Assembly (NCBI GenBank): GCA_021806295.1 | Contig: JAJZXS010000044.1 | Span: forward strand, 1 to 64,000 | DNA length: 64,000 bases | Source of the DNA: Thermoplasmata archaeon | Lineage (GTDB): Archaea > Thermoplasmatota > Thermoplasmata > Thermoplasmatales > Thermoplasmataceae | Reading direction: 5' to 3' | Shown: positions 10,875 through 20,536 of the stretch, in pieces | Layout of the letters: each line of letters begins with the position of its first letter | Numbering within the stretch: position 1 is the stretch's first letter | The notes under the pieces: generated by a model | Told to the model about the DNA's origin: nothing | The model's input: the letters and a program-made list of their open reading frames with translations, nothing else | The model's database searches: none | Made by a program: the position numbers and the translations under genes

Positions 10875-12326
10875 ATGAAATATAATGTGGCTACCAGCCA
10901 TCCGTTAAGCTCGCAGGCAGGAATTGAAGTGCTGGAAAAAGGAGGTAATGCATACGATGCCATGCTGGCAGCATCATCCTCCCTTGTTGTGGTTCAGCCC
11001 CATTTCAATGGTCTCGGAGGAGATTTATTTGCAACAATAAAGGACAATAAATATTACTGCATCAATGCAAGTGGATATGCTGCGGCAAATGCCAGCATCG
11101 ACTTTTACAGTGAGAAAGGCCTTGCTGAAATACCAAAGAGAGGACCATTATCATCCTTTTCTATACCGGGACTTGTGTCTGCATGGATTATTGCCAGTGA
11201 AAAGGCCAATCTCCCACTGAAAGAGGATTTCAAAAGAGCAATACAGTTTGCAGAAACAGGATTTGAACCCAGCAGAAAGCTGGTTAGGGCGATCAACAAA
11301 TTCGATGGTGGGGATGAGGACTTCAACAGCATATATAAAGATACAGAGAAATGGCTTGTGCAGAAAGACCTGGGAAATACATTGGAATTTCTTGTTAATA
11401 ATGGGCTGGAATCTTTTTACACGGGAGAAATAGCAGGGAAGATTCAAAAGGACATGGAGGAGAAAGGCGGATTAATAACCATGGAGGACCTGGCTAAATA
11501 CAGGGCAGATATAGTTGATCCTATCAGGGTAAAATACAGGGATTATAGTGTATACACCAATCCACCTGTAAGCCAGGGGTTAACAGCTGCTGTATGGTTA
11601 AGAGACCTGGACAAATATGAACTTTCTGGCATGGAACACCAGAAGTACTATGATACACTGATCAAAACTATGTATGATGCCTACAATATAAGGAGAAGTT
11701 ACATCTACGACGGGGTTAAATTGCCCGAAAATATTGATGATTTAAAACCTGATGGTACACAGAATGGCAGTGGCAAATCCGATCTGTCCGATACCACTGC
11801 CTATTCTGTATATGATGGAGATATCGAAATCAGTGCCATACAGAGCAATTATATGGGATTTGGATCAGGGCACACTATCAGGGGCACCGGGATAAATATG
11901 AATAACCGGGGAAGTTACTTTTCACTGGACAGCAAAAACAGAAACTCCCTGAAGCCGGGAAAGAAAACATTCCATACGCTGATGAGCACAATTGCATCCG
12001 GAAAGAATGATATTATGCTGGGCAGCATGGGAGGGGATGTGCAGCCACAGGTGAATGTACAGATTCTTTCCAGGATCATCGATCTGGGGTACAGCATACA
12101 GGACGCCATTGCGTATCCCAGATTCGGATATCCGGCATCAATTTACGGAGACTCAAAGATTTATTATGAGAGTTCCCTGAGGCTGGACCATTACGAGCCA
12201 GTTGATGATCTGAACGATATGATGGGGCATGCACAGGGAATTACTACCGGTAAAGAAGCAGATAGGGGAATAGACCCCAGGGGCGATGGGCTGCTCCTGT
12301 ACATGAAGGGAAAATATTTTACATAA
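10875..12326 (+). CDS. Gamma-glutamyltransferase family protein
   Basis: GGNAYDAMLAASSSLVVVQPHFNGLGGDLFATI; DTTAYSVYD at the processing site; GSMGGDVQPQVNVQ. Confidence 0.9.
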   Translation: MKYNVATSHPLSSQAGIEVLEKGGNAYDAMLAASSSLVVVQPHFNGLGGDLFATIKDNKYYCINASGYAAANASIDFYSEKGLAEIPKRGPLSSFSIPGLVSAWIIASEKANLPLKEDFKRAIQFAETGFEPSRKLVRAINKFDGGDEDFNSIYKDTEKWLVQKDLGNTLEFLVNNGLESFYTGEIAGKIQKDMEEKGGLITMEDLAKYRADIVDPIRVKYRDYSVYTNPPVSQGLTAAVWLRDLDKYELSGMEHQKYYDTLIKTMYDAYNIRRSYIYDGVKLPENIDDLKPDGTQNGSGKSDLSDTTAYSVYDGDIEISAIQSNYMGFGSGHTIRGTGINMNNRGSYFSLDSKNRNSLKPGKKTFHTLMSTIASGKNDIMLGSMGGDVQPQVNVQILSRIIDLGYSIQDAIAYPRFGYPASIYGDSKIYYESSLRLDHYEPVDDLNDMMGHAQGITTGKEADRGIDPRGDGLLLYMKGKYFT

Positions 12327-12329
12327 ATT

Positions 12330-12566
12330 TTATCCGCCACTTACCGGGGGGAAAAAAGCAACTCTGTCTCCGTTCTTCAACGGAAGTCCGGAATAGTACT
12401 CATTATTGACAGATATGAGAAGGTTGCTCAAATTTCTAAGCCCGGGATACATTGAGAACAGGGTTTCCCTTAGCTCATCCATACCGCCTGGACCTATTTC
12501 CAGTGATTCCTGGGATTTGCCTGTGATATCCCTGACATGGGCAAAATAAAGTACTGTTATCCTCAT
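12330..12566 (-). CDS. moaD: MoaD/ThiS-family sulfur carrier protein
   Basis: 78 aa ubiquitin-like protein ending FFPPVSGG; next to moaA. Confidence 0.9.
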   Translation of the reverse strand: MRITVLYFAHVRDITGKSQESLEIGPGGMDELRETLFSMYPGLRNLSNLLISVNNEYYSGLPLKNGDRVAFFPPVSGG

Positions 12567-12569
12567 TAT

Positions 12570-13571
12570 TTACCTCCAGTAAGGCACCCTTGCATCTACC
12601 GCTTTTCTGTATACCCTATCTATTTCCTCGCTGTTTTCAAGTACATCCTTGATATTGAAATAGTCGTTTTCACGGAGCAAACAGGTCTTGAACTGCCCAT
12701 CGGCTGTTACCCTCAACCTGGTGCAGTGTTTACAGAAATCCGTGTTTCTCATGGGCTTTACAAATTCTATCTTGACTTTGCCGGAATCGGTATTTACAGT
12801 GTATCTCTCCCTATTGTGAAGTGGATTGTATTCTATTCCCCCGGCCTGTTTCCTGATTCTATTTTCAATGGAATCCAGTGGCACGTGGTATTTTATGTAT
12901 TCCTCACTGTGCTCCTTCTCCCTGTTTGCCTCGAATTCTATCAACTGAAGTGTGCAATCATTCTCGGCACAGAATTTTATCATGCCATCGACCTGATTCT
13001 CATTAATATTCTTCATCAGGACAAAGTTTATTTTTATAGGGCCCAGCCCGGCATTCTTTGCTGCCTCTATACCCTGCTTTACCATGGGAAGAAAATTCTT
13101 CTTCGTATCTGTTATAAAATGGAAGTTGTATTCATCTATCGCGTGCATGGATATATTGACACGGTCAAGTCCTGCCTTTTTAAGACCAGAAGCAAGCTTC
13201 GGCAGTTCGACCCCGTTTGTTGTCAGTGATATATTGCCTGTAATATGTTTTCTGGTCCTTCTCACAATATCAAGTATATCCTCACGCAGAAGTGGCTCGC
13301 CACCGGTAAATTTAATTTTATTCACACCGTGACTTGCGGCAACAGCAACAACGTTCTCTATCTGTTCCGGAGTCATGTACTGCATGCTTCTTTCAGTGCC
13401 TTCCATATGGCAGAATATGCAGTTGAAATTGCAAATGGCATTTAGTTGAATTCTCAGGCTGTTAACCGGTCTGCCGAATTTATCATAAAGCATTTCGGAA
13501 TCCACAGTGTTTAACATATACTCACATATTGCAGGAAATCTATATAAGCATTTCTTTGTAGCATCTTTCAA
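12570..13571 (-). CDS. moaA: GTP 3',8-cyclase MoaA; start may be internal at MLNTVDSEML
   Basis: Radical SAM motif CNFNCIFCHMEG; FTGGEPLLREDI; C-terminal CKHCTRLRVTADGQFKTCLL. Confidence 0.94.
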   Translation of the reverse strand: MKDATKKCLYRFPAICEYMLNTVDSEMLYDKFGRPVNSLRIQLNAICNFNCIFCHMEGTERSMQYMTPEQIENVVAVAASHGVNKIKFTGGEPLLREDILDIVRRTRKHITGNISLTTNGVELPKLASGLKKAGLDRVNISMHAIDEYNFHFITDTKKNFLPMVKQGIEAAKNAGLGPIKINFVLMKNINENQVDGMIKFCAENDCTLQLIEFEANREKEHSEEYIKYHVPLDSIENRIRKQAGGIEYNPLHNRERYTVNTDSGKVKIEFVKPMRNTDFCKHCTRLRVTADGQFKTCLLRENDYFNIKDVLENSEEIDRVYRKAVDARVPYWR

Positions 13572-13596
13572 ATAATGGATAAATAATAAGGAAAAA

Positions 13597-14328
13597 TCAG
13601 TTCTCCCTCCATCTTACCAGAATCCTTGCCAGTATTGCATAGACAGCTGTTTCAATTATAAGAACATATAGCATTATATTCAGTTGTGGGGAAAGCCCGA
13701 ATGCGCCCTGTGCAAGCACTGCAGCAGGGGTTGTTGGGGATAGCGCAATAATGTACAGGAAAACCCGGGGAACATATGAATATGGATAGAATGTTGGTGG
13801 AAGTATGCTTGTTATGATGGTGAGTATACCTGTAATTCCCCATATATTTCTCAGATGCTTGATTGACCCGGAAATAATAAAGGAAATCGATGTTGTAGAA
13901 ATAATCAGAAGCACCATGATGAGAACCATTACCAGGGAATCATATGCAGTAAACAGATGGTACACCGATCCCAGGTAGATATACAACACTATTCCGGGTA
14001 CAGAAAAAACCAGATAGCTCATTGTGAATGCGGCCATATAGTCGAATGGCGACACTTTGCTTGGAACATAGAGATCCTGTATCCTGAGCTGAAGCCTGAA
14101 AAACGCCGAATCCCCTGCCCCTGAAAGCCCGACAGAACCCACGAACGCTATAAGCCCACCGACTATTGCGAATTTAACAAGCGCTCCATGGCTCAATACG
14201 AATACAAGGAATAAAAGTGTCAGCGGGGTGGCCAGTGAGGCTATCAAATATGATGGACCACGTACTATTGTTTTCACACCGTAATACCATGCCATTGTGA
14301 GTATAAACTTAAGATTCAAGATCAACAC
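13597..14328 (-). CDS. ABC transporter permease
   Basis: Multi-TM protein overlapping the downstream-facing ABC ATPase gene. Confidence 0.85.
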   Translation of the reverse strand: MLILNLKFILTMAWYYGVKTIVRGPSYLIASLATPLTLLFLVFVLSHGALVKFAIVGGLIAFVGSVGLSGAGDSAFFRLQLRIQDLYVPSKVSPFDYMAAFTMSYLVFSVPGIVLYIYLGSVYHLFTAYDSLVMVLIMVLLIISTTSISFIISGSIKHLRNIWGITGILTIITSILPPTFYPYSYVPRVFLYIIALSPTTPAAVLAQGAFGLSPQLNIMLYVLIIETAVYAILARILVRWREN

Positions 14329-15166
14329 CCCTTATTATGAAAAGGTCTTCTATTGAAATTTTTTTCAGGGAATAGTATACATTTTCGTATTTTGAAAGAT
14401 CATCTCTGTTAACGTATTTAATATACATATTGCCAACATGATAGGATCCGGGCATGGATTCCAGTGATTCTACCCTTACCTTATCCTTCAGGTCATATAA
14501 AAGCTGGTCAGCTGTTCCTGAACCTATAAATCTTCCAGAATCCATCATGTATATTTTTTCAGAGAGTTCTGTTGCCTCCTCCATGTAATGTGTTGTTAAT
14601 ACAACATTTCCGGTGAGCTCCTTTATGGCACTCCATGTTTCCATTCTGGATAATGGATCAAGGCCCGTTGTAGGCTCATCAAGAAAAACAGTATCTGCAT
14701 TTGAGCCTAGGGCCATGGCCACAAACATTTTTCGCTTCATGCCGCCGGACAGTTCATCTGTGGGAACATGCATTTTATCACTGAGCCCGACACTTTTCAG
14801 TGCCCTTATGGACTCCTGCCTGGCAGAATGGAATGAAAAACCCTTTCCGGTGAGGTACATGAATACCTGTTCATATGCAGTAAGTATGCCTATGGGGGCA
14901 GCCTCCTGTGGAATGCTTACAATCCTCTCCCTGATCTGCCTGATATTGCCTGTTATGCTCAGACCATCTATAAGTGCATCTCCAGAGGTAGCCTTTAACT
15001 GGGTTGACAGTATCCTTAGAAGCGTGGTTTTTCCAGCACCGTTTTTTCCTATGATAGATATAATCCCATTATCCAGATCCTGGGTAATCGAATCCAGAGC
15101 TTTCTGCTTTTTCCCGTATTCTTTGCTTAGCCCCTGTATCTGAATCATCTGGTCCCATGAATTCAA
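14309..15166 (-). CDS. ABC transporter ATP-binding protein
   Basis: Walker A GKNGAGKTT, signature LSGGMKRKMFVAMAL, Walker B TVFLDEPTTGLDP. Confidence 0.95.
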   Translation of the reverse strand: MNSWDQMIQIQGLSKEYGKKQKALDSITQDLDNGIISIIGKNGAGKTTLLRILSTQLKATSGDALIDGLSITGNIRQIRERIVSIPQEAAPIGILTAYEQVFMYLTGKGFSFHSARQESIRALKSVGLSDKMHVPTDELSGGMKRKMFVAMALGSNADTVFLDEPTTGLDPLSRMETWSAIKELTGNVVLTTHYMEEATELSEKIYMMDSGRFIGSGTADQLLYDLKDKVRVESLESMPGSYHVGNMYIKYVNRDDLSKYENVYYSLKKISIEDLFIIRGVDLES

Positions 15167-15276
15167 TGCATATATATTTTAATATATGCCGGCAATAGTT
15201 TCCTCAAGGTGATAAGACTTTCAGGAAACATAATTATTTCAATTTCCGTAACGGGAATAAGACCACTGTTAAATGA

Positions 15277-16086
15277 TTAAGCAATTCCTCCCTGATTTTC
15301 CATTATTCTCTCCTGTACCCTTTCAAAAAATTTCTCTGTTGGTTTATAATTGGTAACGTTGTGGCCATGTATGGAGAGCGGTGTTACAGAGATGTTTTTC
15401 TCCTCCATCAGCACATAATAATCGGTGTTTTTATCTTCCTGTATTTCTATCTCGTTTCCCAGCCAGTAATAGTCCTTTCCGTTAGGATCCTTATTATGAA
15501 CCAGATAATCATGGAAAACACTTGAAGCCATTGGAACAACCTTTATTTCTGTGTTATCTGCTATATTTTCTGGAAAATTTATATTTAGGACATCAGCACT
15601 TTCTGGGAATCCATTCTGGAGGCACTCCTCCATGATGTATCGGGAGTATATTCCTGCCCTCGAAAAATCTGAATCCTCATTTGCATTGATTTTATCAGTA
15701 ACCATGGAAAAGGCCATGGATTTAATTCCCTTCAGAGCGGCAGCCATTGCAGCGGATATGGTCCCGCTGGCGTAAATAGACCTCAATGATATATTGGACC
15801 CAAGGTTTATTCCGCTTGCCACCAGATCAATTTTTCTGCCGGGAAGTATAACGTTCTGTGCTATGGTTATTGTGTCTGCAGGATAGCCCGATATGGAATA
15901 GCCATTAATTCCGAAGTTTTTAAGCGACTGTATCCTCATTGGCCTTGTAAAGGTAATAGTCATGCCGGAAGCACTTCTCATACTATCAGGTGCAACCATA
16001 ACAGCCTCATCAATCATGGAGGCATTTTTATACAGCTCTTTTATGCCAACTGCATTATATCCATCGTCATTTGTAACTAAAATCAT
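15277..16086 (-). CDS. surE: 5'/3'-nucleotidase SurE
   Basis: MILVTNDDGYNAVGIKELY...VAPDSMRSASGMTITF...VASGINLGSNI...YASGTISAAMAAALKGI. Confidence 0.95.
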   Translation of the reverse strand: MILVTNDDGYNAVGIKELYKNASMIDEAVMVAPDSMRSASGMTITFTRPMRIQSLKNFGINGYSISGYPADTITIAQNVILPGRKIDLVASGINLGSNISLRSIYASGTISAAMAAALKGIKSMAFSMVTDKINANEDSDFSRAGIYSRYIMEECLQNGFPESADVLNINFPENIADNTEIKVVPMASSVFHDYLVHNKDPNGKDYYWLGNEIEIQEDKNTDYYVLMEEKNISVTPLSIHGHNVTNYKPTEKFFERVQERIMENQGGIA

Positions 16087-16119
16087 AGTGTTTTTATATA
16101 CGACTATTATATTTAGTTT

Positions 16120-16833
16120 TTATCTAAAATTTTCAGAATAATCCCCCAGAAGGCATTCAATTGCACTGTAATACTCATTGAAATTTCCGGTTTTCATTGC
16201 ATTCTGCAGTTTCTCCTAGCAGGTGTCATTTTCAGAAGGGGTTATATGGTCGTTGAATAACTCTTTTATGCTGCTGTCAACTGAAAATATCCCGCTTCTG
16301 ACTGTAAATGGGTCAGGAGGGCATTTGTAATCCGTGTTTGATTCTTCATTATAAAGTGTGCACTGCTTCTTCTCATAGTCAATTTTGAAATTTTTAATGC
16401 CGTTGAATTTAGCAATTGCTATGCTTATTCCTCCGGGCTCAACGCCCTTCCACCCACCTTCAAGCATGGAATAGGATTCGCCTCCTGAGAGTGTATAAAG
16501 AAAGGCAACAAGCAGTTCAGAATCTGAGTTTTCTATAACTGCAAGCGGTGCGCTGTTTGTTTTTACATTAACGTTTTTCAGGCTTTCAGGATGTTTTACA
16601 AAATCAACGTTAAAATTATGATAATAAAGTGGATAAAAGGCATCGCCGAAGGCGTATATTTCTGAAACTTTCCCGTTCTGGGAAACCCCCCTTATCAGTA
16701 TGAAAGACTTCGTTGTGCTGCTCCTGTTTTCAAAATTCCACTGCACAATGCCCTGTGAACGGTCATACCACGTATAATCAACTGTCACTGGTGGCTTTCT
16801 TACATCCTCTGAAATAAGTCCTGCAACTGTCAT
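16120..16833 (-). CDS. Hypothetical protein interrupted by an in-frame TAG at 16216-16218; frame continues to TAA at 16120-16122
   Basis: ORF 16216..16833 ends ...SENDTC*; same frame continues EKLQNAMKTGNFNEYYSAIECLLGDYSENFR then TAA. Confidence 0.55.
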
Positions 16834-16989
16834 AACAATATAACTTAATCATGGTATAAAAATGTTCATGAATAATCCCCGGGACTATATGCCATATTCG
16901 GTCTTTAAACAAAAAAGTAAGACCTTGCAATGTTATATCATGTATCTAAATGATTTGTATTTTTCAAAATTATTTATCTACTGTCGGCG

Positions 16990-17139
16990 TTATTTATCGA
17001 GTTTTTTCTTCAATTCATTAATTTCCGCCTGTATAGACTTATCCATAGGATTTTTTCTCGCCTTCTGCTCAAGCTCATCAATTTTCATCTCTATGCTTTT
17101 CTTTTTTCTGTTTAAATCTCTTTTTCCGAGTCCCATCAT
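16990..17139 (-). CDS. Small charged coiled-coil-like protein (49 aa), below the ORF-track cutoff
   Basis: Manual translation: MMGLGKRDLNRKKKSIEMKIDELEQKARKNPMDKSIQAEINELKKKLDK*. Confidence 0.6.
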   Translation of the reverse strand: MMGLGKRDLNRKKKSIEMKIDELEQKARKNPMDKSIQAEINELKKKLDK

Positions 17140-17214
17140 TAATAATATTAACATCGTATAAAAATGTTGATTTAAATTAGGATTGTATAAAAATAAAATA
17201 TTGAATATTATAAT

Positions 17215-18072
17215 TCAATAAAATTCTTCAAGGTCTGCTTCTGTTAATTTATAGGGTTCCTTTTCCCTCAGATTGTATTTTGATAGGGTTTCATCCACGT
17301 CCTCGTAAACCGGGGCATCAACATCATAGAATATGCCTATGGGTATTGTATGTGCCTCCTCTCCCCACTCAGATGCGTGTTTGAATGCCTCAAAGAAGTC
17401 CTTTCTGTTATTTCCCTGAAGCTCGTAGGTTGTTTTCCTGAAGAAATCGTAGCCTTCAATTTTATTGTATGTTACGCATGGGCTGAATACATCAATGAAA
17501 GAGAAACCTTTGTGCTGAATTGCAGCCTTGGTGATTTCTTTTAATTGCTTTATATCCCCAGAAAGCCCACGTGCAACAAATGTGGCACCGGCGGTAAGTG
17601 CATAGTGCATTGGATTGAAAGGCGGTTCTATGTTTCCATCAGGAGTGCTTTTTGTGATTCTTCCAATTGGTGTTGTGGGTGATGCCTGGCCTGTTGTCAA
17701 CCCGAATACCTGGTTATCAGAAACCATATATGTCATGTCAACGTTTCTCTTTGCTGCATGGTAAAAATGCTGTGTCCCCTCAAAGAACCCATCGCCATCG
17801 CCGCCATAGGCTATTACTGTAAGCTTTCTGTTGGCCCATTTGATTCCCTCTGCCACCGGCAGCGACCTGCCGTGAAGCCCGTGGTATCCATATGTATTGA
17901 TAAATTCTGGCATATTGCTTGAGCATCCTATACCGGATGATATTACAACATTCTCGGGCTTTATGTCAAGCTCAGAAAGAGCCATTGAAATTGCCCTCAG
18001 CTGTGAGAAATTCCCACATCCCGGGCACCAGTCAGGTGCCACTTTTCCCTTATATTCTGCTACAGGTATCAT
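17215..18072 (-). CDS. 2-oxoacid:ferredoxin oxidoreductase subunit beta
   Basis: PDWCPGCGNFSQLRAI...GIGCSSNMPEF...GRSLPVAEGIKWANRKLTVIAYGGDGDGFFEGTQHF. Confidence 0.95.
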   Translation of the reverse strand: MIPVAEYKGKVAPDWCPGCGNFSQLRAISMALSELDIKPENVVISSGIGCSSNMPEFINTYGYHGLHGRSLPVAEGIKWANRKLTVIAYGGDGDGFFEGTQHFYHAAKRNVDMTYMVSDNQVFGLTTGQASPTTPIGRITKSTPDGNIEPPFNPMHYALTAGATFVARGLSGDIKQLKEITKAAIQHKGFSFIDVFSPCVTYNKIEGYDFFRKTTYELQGNNRKDFFEAFKHASEWGEEAHTIPIGIFYDVDAPVYEDVDETLSKYNLREKEPYKLTEADLEEFY

Positions 18073-19823
18073 AATTTCTCCTCCACGTTTATTTTCTTTC
18101 CGAATATTGCCTCTTCCAGCTGCATTGCAAGATCTGCAGGGAAGAAAGCCTCTCCATCGTATTTCCCTATGAATGTTGTGTCCACAAGGAATTCTTTCCT
18201 TATCAGGCCATTAAGCTGCCCGGAGAAGTTATTTTCAACAACTATTATCTTCTTTTTCCCGGCAATCAGTTTCTGAATGTCGTGATTCATGGGGAATATA
18301 TGGGTAATTTCCACTGCACCTATTTTTGTGCCGTTCTTCCTCATGCAATCCACGGCTTCCTCTACAGCTCCCCTGGTTGATCCCCACTGTATGATTACAT
18401 ACTCGGCATCATCCATTTTGTATGTTTTTGTTGCAGGTATTTCTTTTATGTATTCGTTCAGCTTCCTCATTCTTTTCTCCATGGAAAGCTTTCTCTGTGT
18501 TGGATCAGTAATTGCATCACTGACCACAGCGCCGTATTCGTTGTGCTCATCAGAATCCTCATTATGCATTAATCCAGGCTGTCCGGGGAATGCCCTCTTG
18601 GATATTCCTGTTTCTGTGAATTCATACCTCTTATAGTCTGGCTCGTTATCCTTTGCCAGAAGCCCCCTGTCCATTTTATAATTTAGGTCAAAGCTCACTG
18701 TTTCATCATGCTCTGCAAGATAAAGATCAGTAACAACAAAGACAGGCAGCTGGTACCTCTCTGCAAGGTTGAAAGCTTCCTTTGTAAGATTGAAGGCTTC
18801 CTCAACTGTTCCCGGGGCAAGGACTATTCTGGGCATATCTCCCTGACCCGCGCCCAGCACCTGATTCAGGTCACCCTGCTCAGTTTTTGTGGGTAGGCCG
18901 GTTGAAGGGCCAGGCCTCTGTGCCTCATAGATAACCAGAGGCACTTCTGTCATTCCGGATAGGCCAACACCCTCTGTCATGAGGGCAAAACCGCCTCCTG
19001 ATGATCCAGTAGCAGCCCTTACACCTGCATAATTTGCTCCTATTGCGGCATTTATGGCACTTATTTCATCCTCTGTAAGTTTAAGGAATACATTATACTT
19101 CTTGCCATGCGTGGCTATGAACTGCAGGAATGATGAGGCAGGTGTCATTGGATACGCGAAATACATCTGCATACCTGCGTTTATTGCCCCCAGCGCTGCT
19201 GCATCTCCGCCTGATATTGTGTAAAGCTTTCTGTCAAATTTATCCAGCTTTCTATAAACTGAATAGTTCTGCAGATAATATTCATATCCTTCCTTTGCAG
19301 CGCTTATATTGGCATCAACAAGTTTTCCTTTCTTATTGAATACCTTCTCTATGACCCCTGAAAATACGTCGAAGTCCAGACCAAGGGCAGCGACTACAGC
19401 ACCAAGTGCCACAGTATTTTTCAGCAATGGATTTGCATCGAATTTCATTGCAATATCCCTCAACGGGACTGGGCAGTATTTTACCTCATTGTATTTCTTG
19501 AAATTTTTAATGGTTCCCGGGTCATATATGGCTATTCCACTTAATGGAGATGCTCCACCCTCGTTTATGTCCCTGTTTGTATGTCTCTCCAGTGAATCAG
19601 CATTGAGCGCCACCAGAACATCAAGACCGCTTCCCTGGTTCCTGACCTTCTCATCCGAAGCCCTTATCTGGTACCAGCTTTCACCCCCTCTTATAAGGCT
19701 CTGATAATAGTTATATGTGCTGATATATAATCCACTTCTAGAAAATGTTTTGGCCAGGGTTAACCCGGCAGACTGCACTCCATCTCCAGCAGCCCCTCCT
19801 ATTCTCACTATTATTTCTTCCAT
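18069..19823 (-). CDS. 2-oxoacid:ferredoxin oxidoreductase subunit alpha (gamma-alpha fusion)
   Basis: MEEIIVRIGGAAGDGVQSAGLTLAKTF; YPMTPASSFLQFIA; ATGSSGGGFALMTEG; ATG at 19823 preferred over the 19922 track start. Confidence 0.94.
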   Translation of the reverse strand: MEEIIVRIGGAAGDGVQSAGLTLAKTFSRSGLYISTYNYYQSLIRGGESWYQIRASDEKVRNQGSGLDVLVALNADSLERHTNRDINEGGASPLSGIAIYDPGTIKNFKKYNEVKYCPVPLRDIAMKFDANPLLKNTVALGAVVAALGLDFDVFSGVIEKVFNKKGKLVDANISAAKEGYEYYLQNYSVYRKLDKFDRKLYTISGGDAAALGAINAGMQMYFAYPMTPASSFLQFIATHGKKYNVFLKLTEDEISAINAAIGANYAGVRAATGSSGGGFALMTEGVGLSGMTEVPLVIYEAQRPGPSTGLPTKTEQGDLNQVLGAGQGDMPRIVLAPGTVEEAFNLTKEAFNLAERYQLPVFVVTDLYLAEHDETVSFDLNYKMDRGLLAKDNEPDYKRYEFTETGISKRAFPGQPGLMHNEDSDEHNEYGAVVSDAITDPTQRKLSMEKRMRKLNEYIKEIPATKTYKMDDAEYVIIQWGSTRGAVEEAVDCMRKNGTKIGAVEITHIFPMNHDIQKLIAGKKKIIVVENNFSGQLNGLIRKEFLVDTTFIGKYDGEAFFPADLAMQLEEAIFGKKINVEEKL

Positions 19824-20036
19824 GTTGTTAGTTAGTAGTAAGTGGCGTATAAATTTTTTTATGATTACGGAATTTATAATTAGCCATTTGACGTGATTTT
19901 TTGTATATTTATATCTGTGCATTGTTTTAAATATATTTATAAAGCCCGAAAATACGTGTTTTTAAACCTAAAATATTTAACTATAAATCGTTTAATGGAC
20001 AATTATTTACTTAATGGAAACCATAAAATAGGACTT

Positions 20037-20057
20037 CTATATCAGTAAATGATATAG
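20037..20057. promoter_or_regulatory. Perfect inverted repeat CTATATCA-GTAAA-TGATATAG immediately before the MarR start codon; putative autoregulatory operator
   Basis: 8-bp arms, 5-nt spacer, read directly; ATG at 20059. Confidence 0.7.
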
Positions 20058-20058
20058 A

Positions 20059-20487
20059 ATGGAAAAAATCAGTAGCTATGATGTTTGGAGGGAATTTCTC
20101 AGAACATGGAAGACATGGTATAAAGCCTCCGAAAAAAATCTGATTTCCATGGGTGTATCTACTGTTGAGTATAGAATTTTAAAAAATTTAACAGAAAGAG
20201 GTTCACTTCCGATGATTGAACTTGCCAATATAAATATGGTAACACAGGGATGGATAACAGGAGTTGTTGATAAACTGGAAGAATTAGGATATGTAAAACG
20301 TGAAAGAAGCGATACAGATAGAAGGGTTATAAACATCTCAGTATCAAATAAGGGAAAGGCCTTTTTCAAAAAAATAGAAACACTGCACCTCAAATTCATT
20401 GATGATTCACTGAAAAATTTTACAGATGAGGAGAAATACAACATTCTTAATTTCCTTAAAAAAATAGAGGTAAATGTCGAGAAATAG
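20059..20487 (+). CDS. MarR-family transcriptional regulator
   Basis: Winged-helix pattern VEYRILKNLTERGSLPMIELANINMVTQGWITGVVDKLEELGYVKRERSDTDRRVINISVSNKGK. Confidence 0.92.
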   Translation: MEKISSYDVWREFLRTWKTWYKASEKNLISMGVSTVEYRILKNLTERGSLPMIELANINMVTQGWITGVVDKLEELGYVKRERSDTDRRVINISVSNKGKAFFKKIETLHLKFIDDSLKNFTDEEKYNILNFLKKIEVNVEK

Positions 20488-20536
20488 AATAAGAAGGGAA
20501 AAAGATTATTATTGATATTTTACTATGAGTTTATAA

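Noticed and set aside
12537-13229. 230-aa plus-strand ORF opposite moaA
   Set aside because: Long but antisense to a convincing radical SAM gene with intact motifs.
16216-16218. Pyrrolysine at the in-frame TAG
   Set aside because: TAG is used as a normal terminator for other genes in the window and no pyl genes are visible here. Kept only as an unresolved readthrough or nonsense site.
18289-19704. Plus-strand ORFs opposite the oxidoreductase alpha subunit
   Set aside because: Antisense shadows of a clear coding gene.
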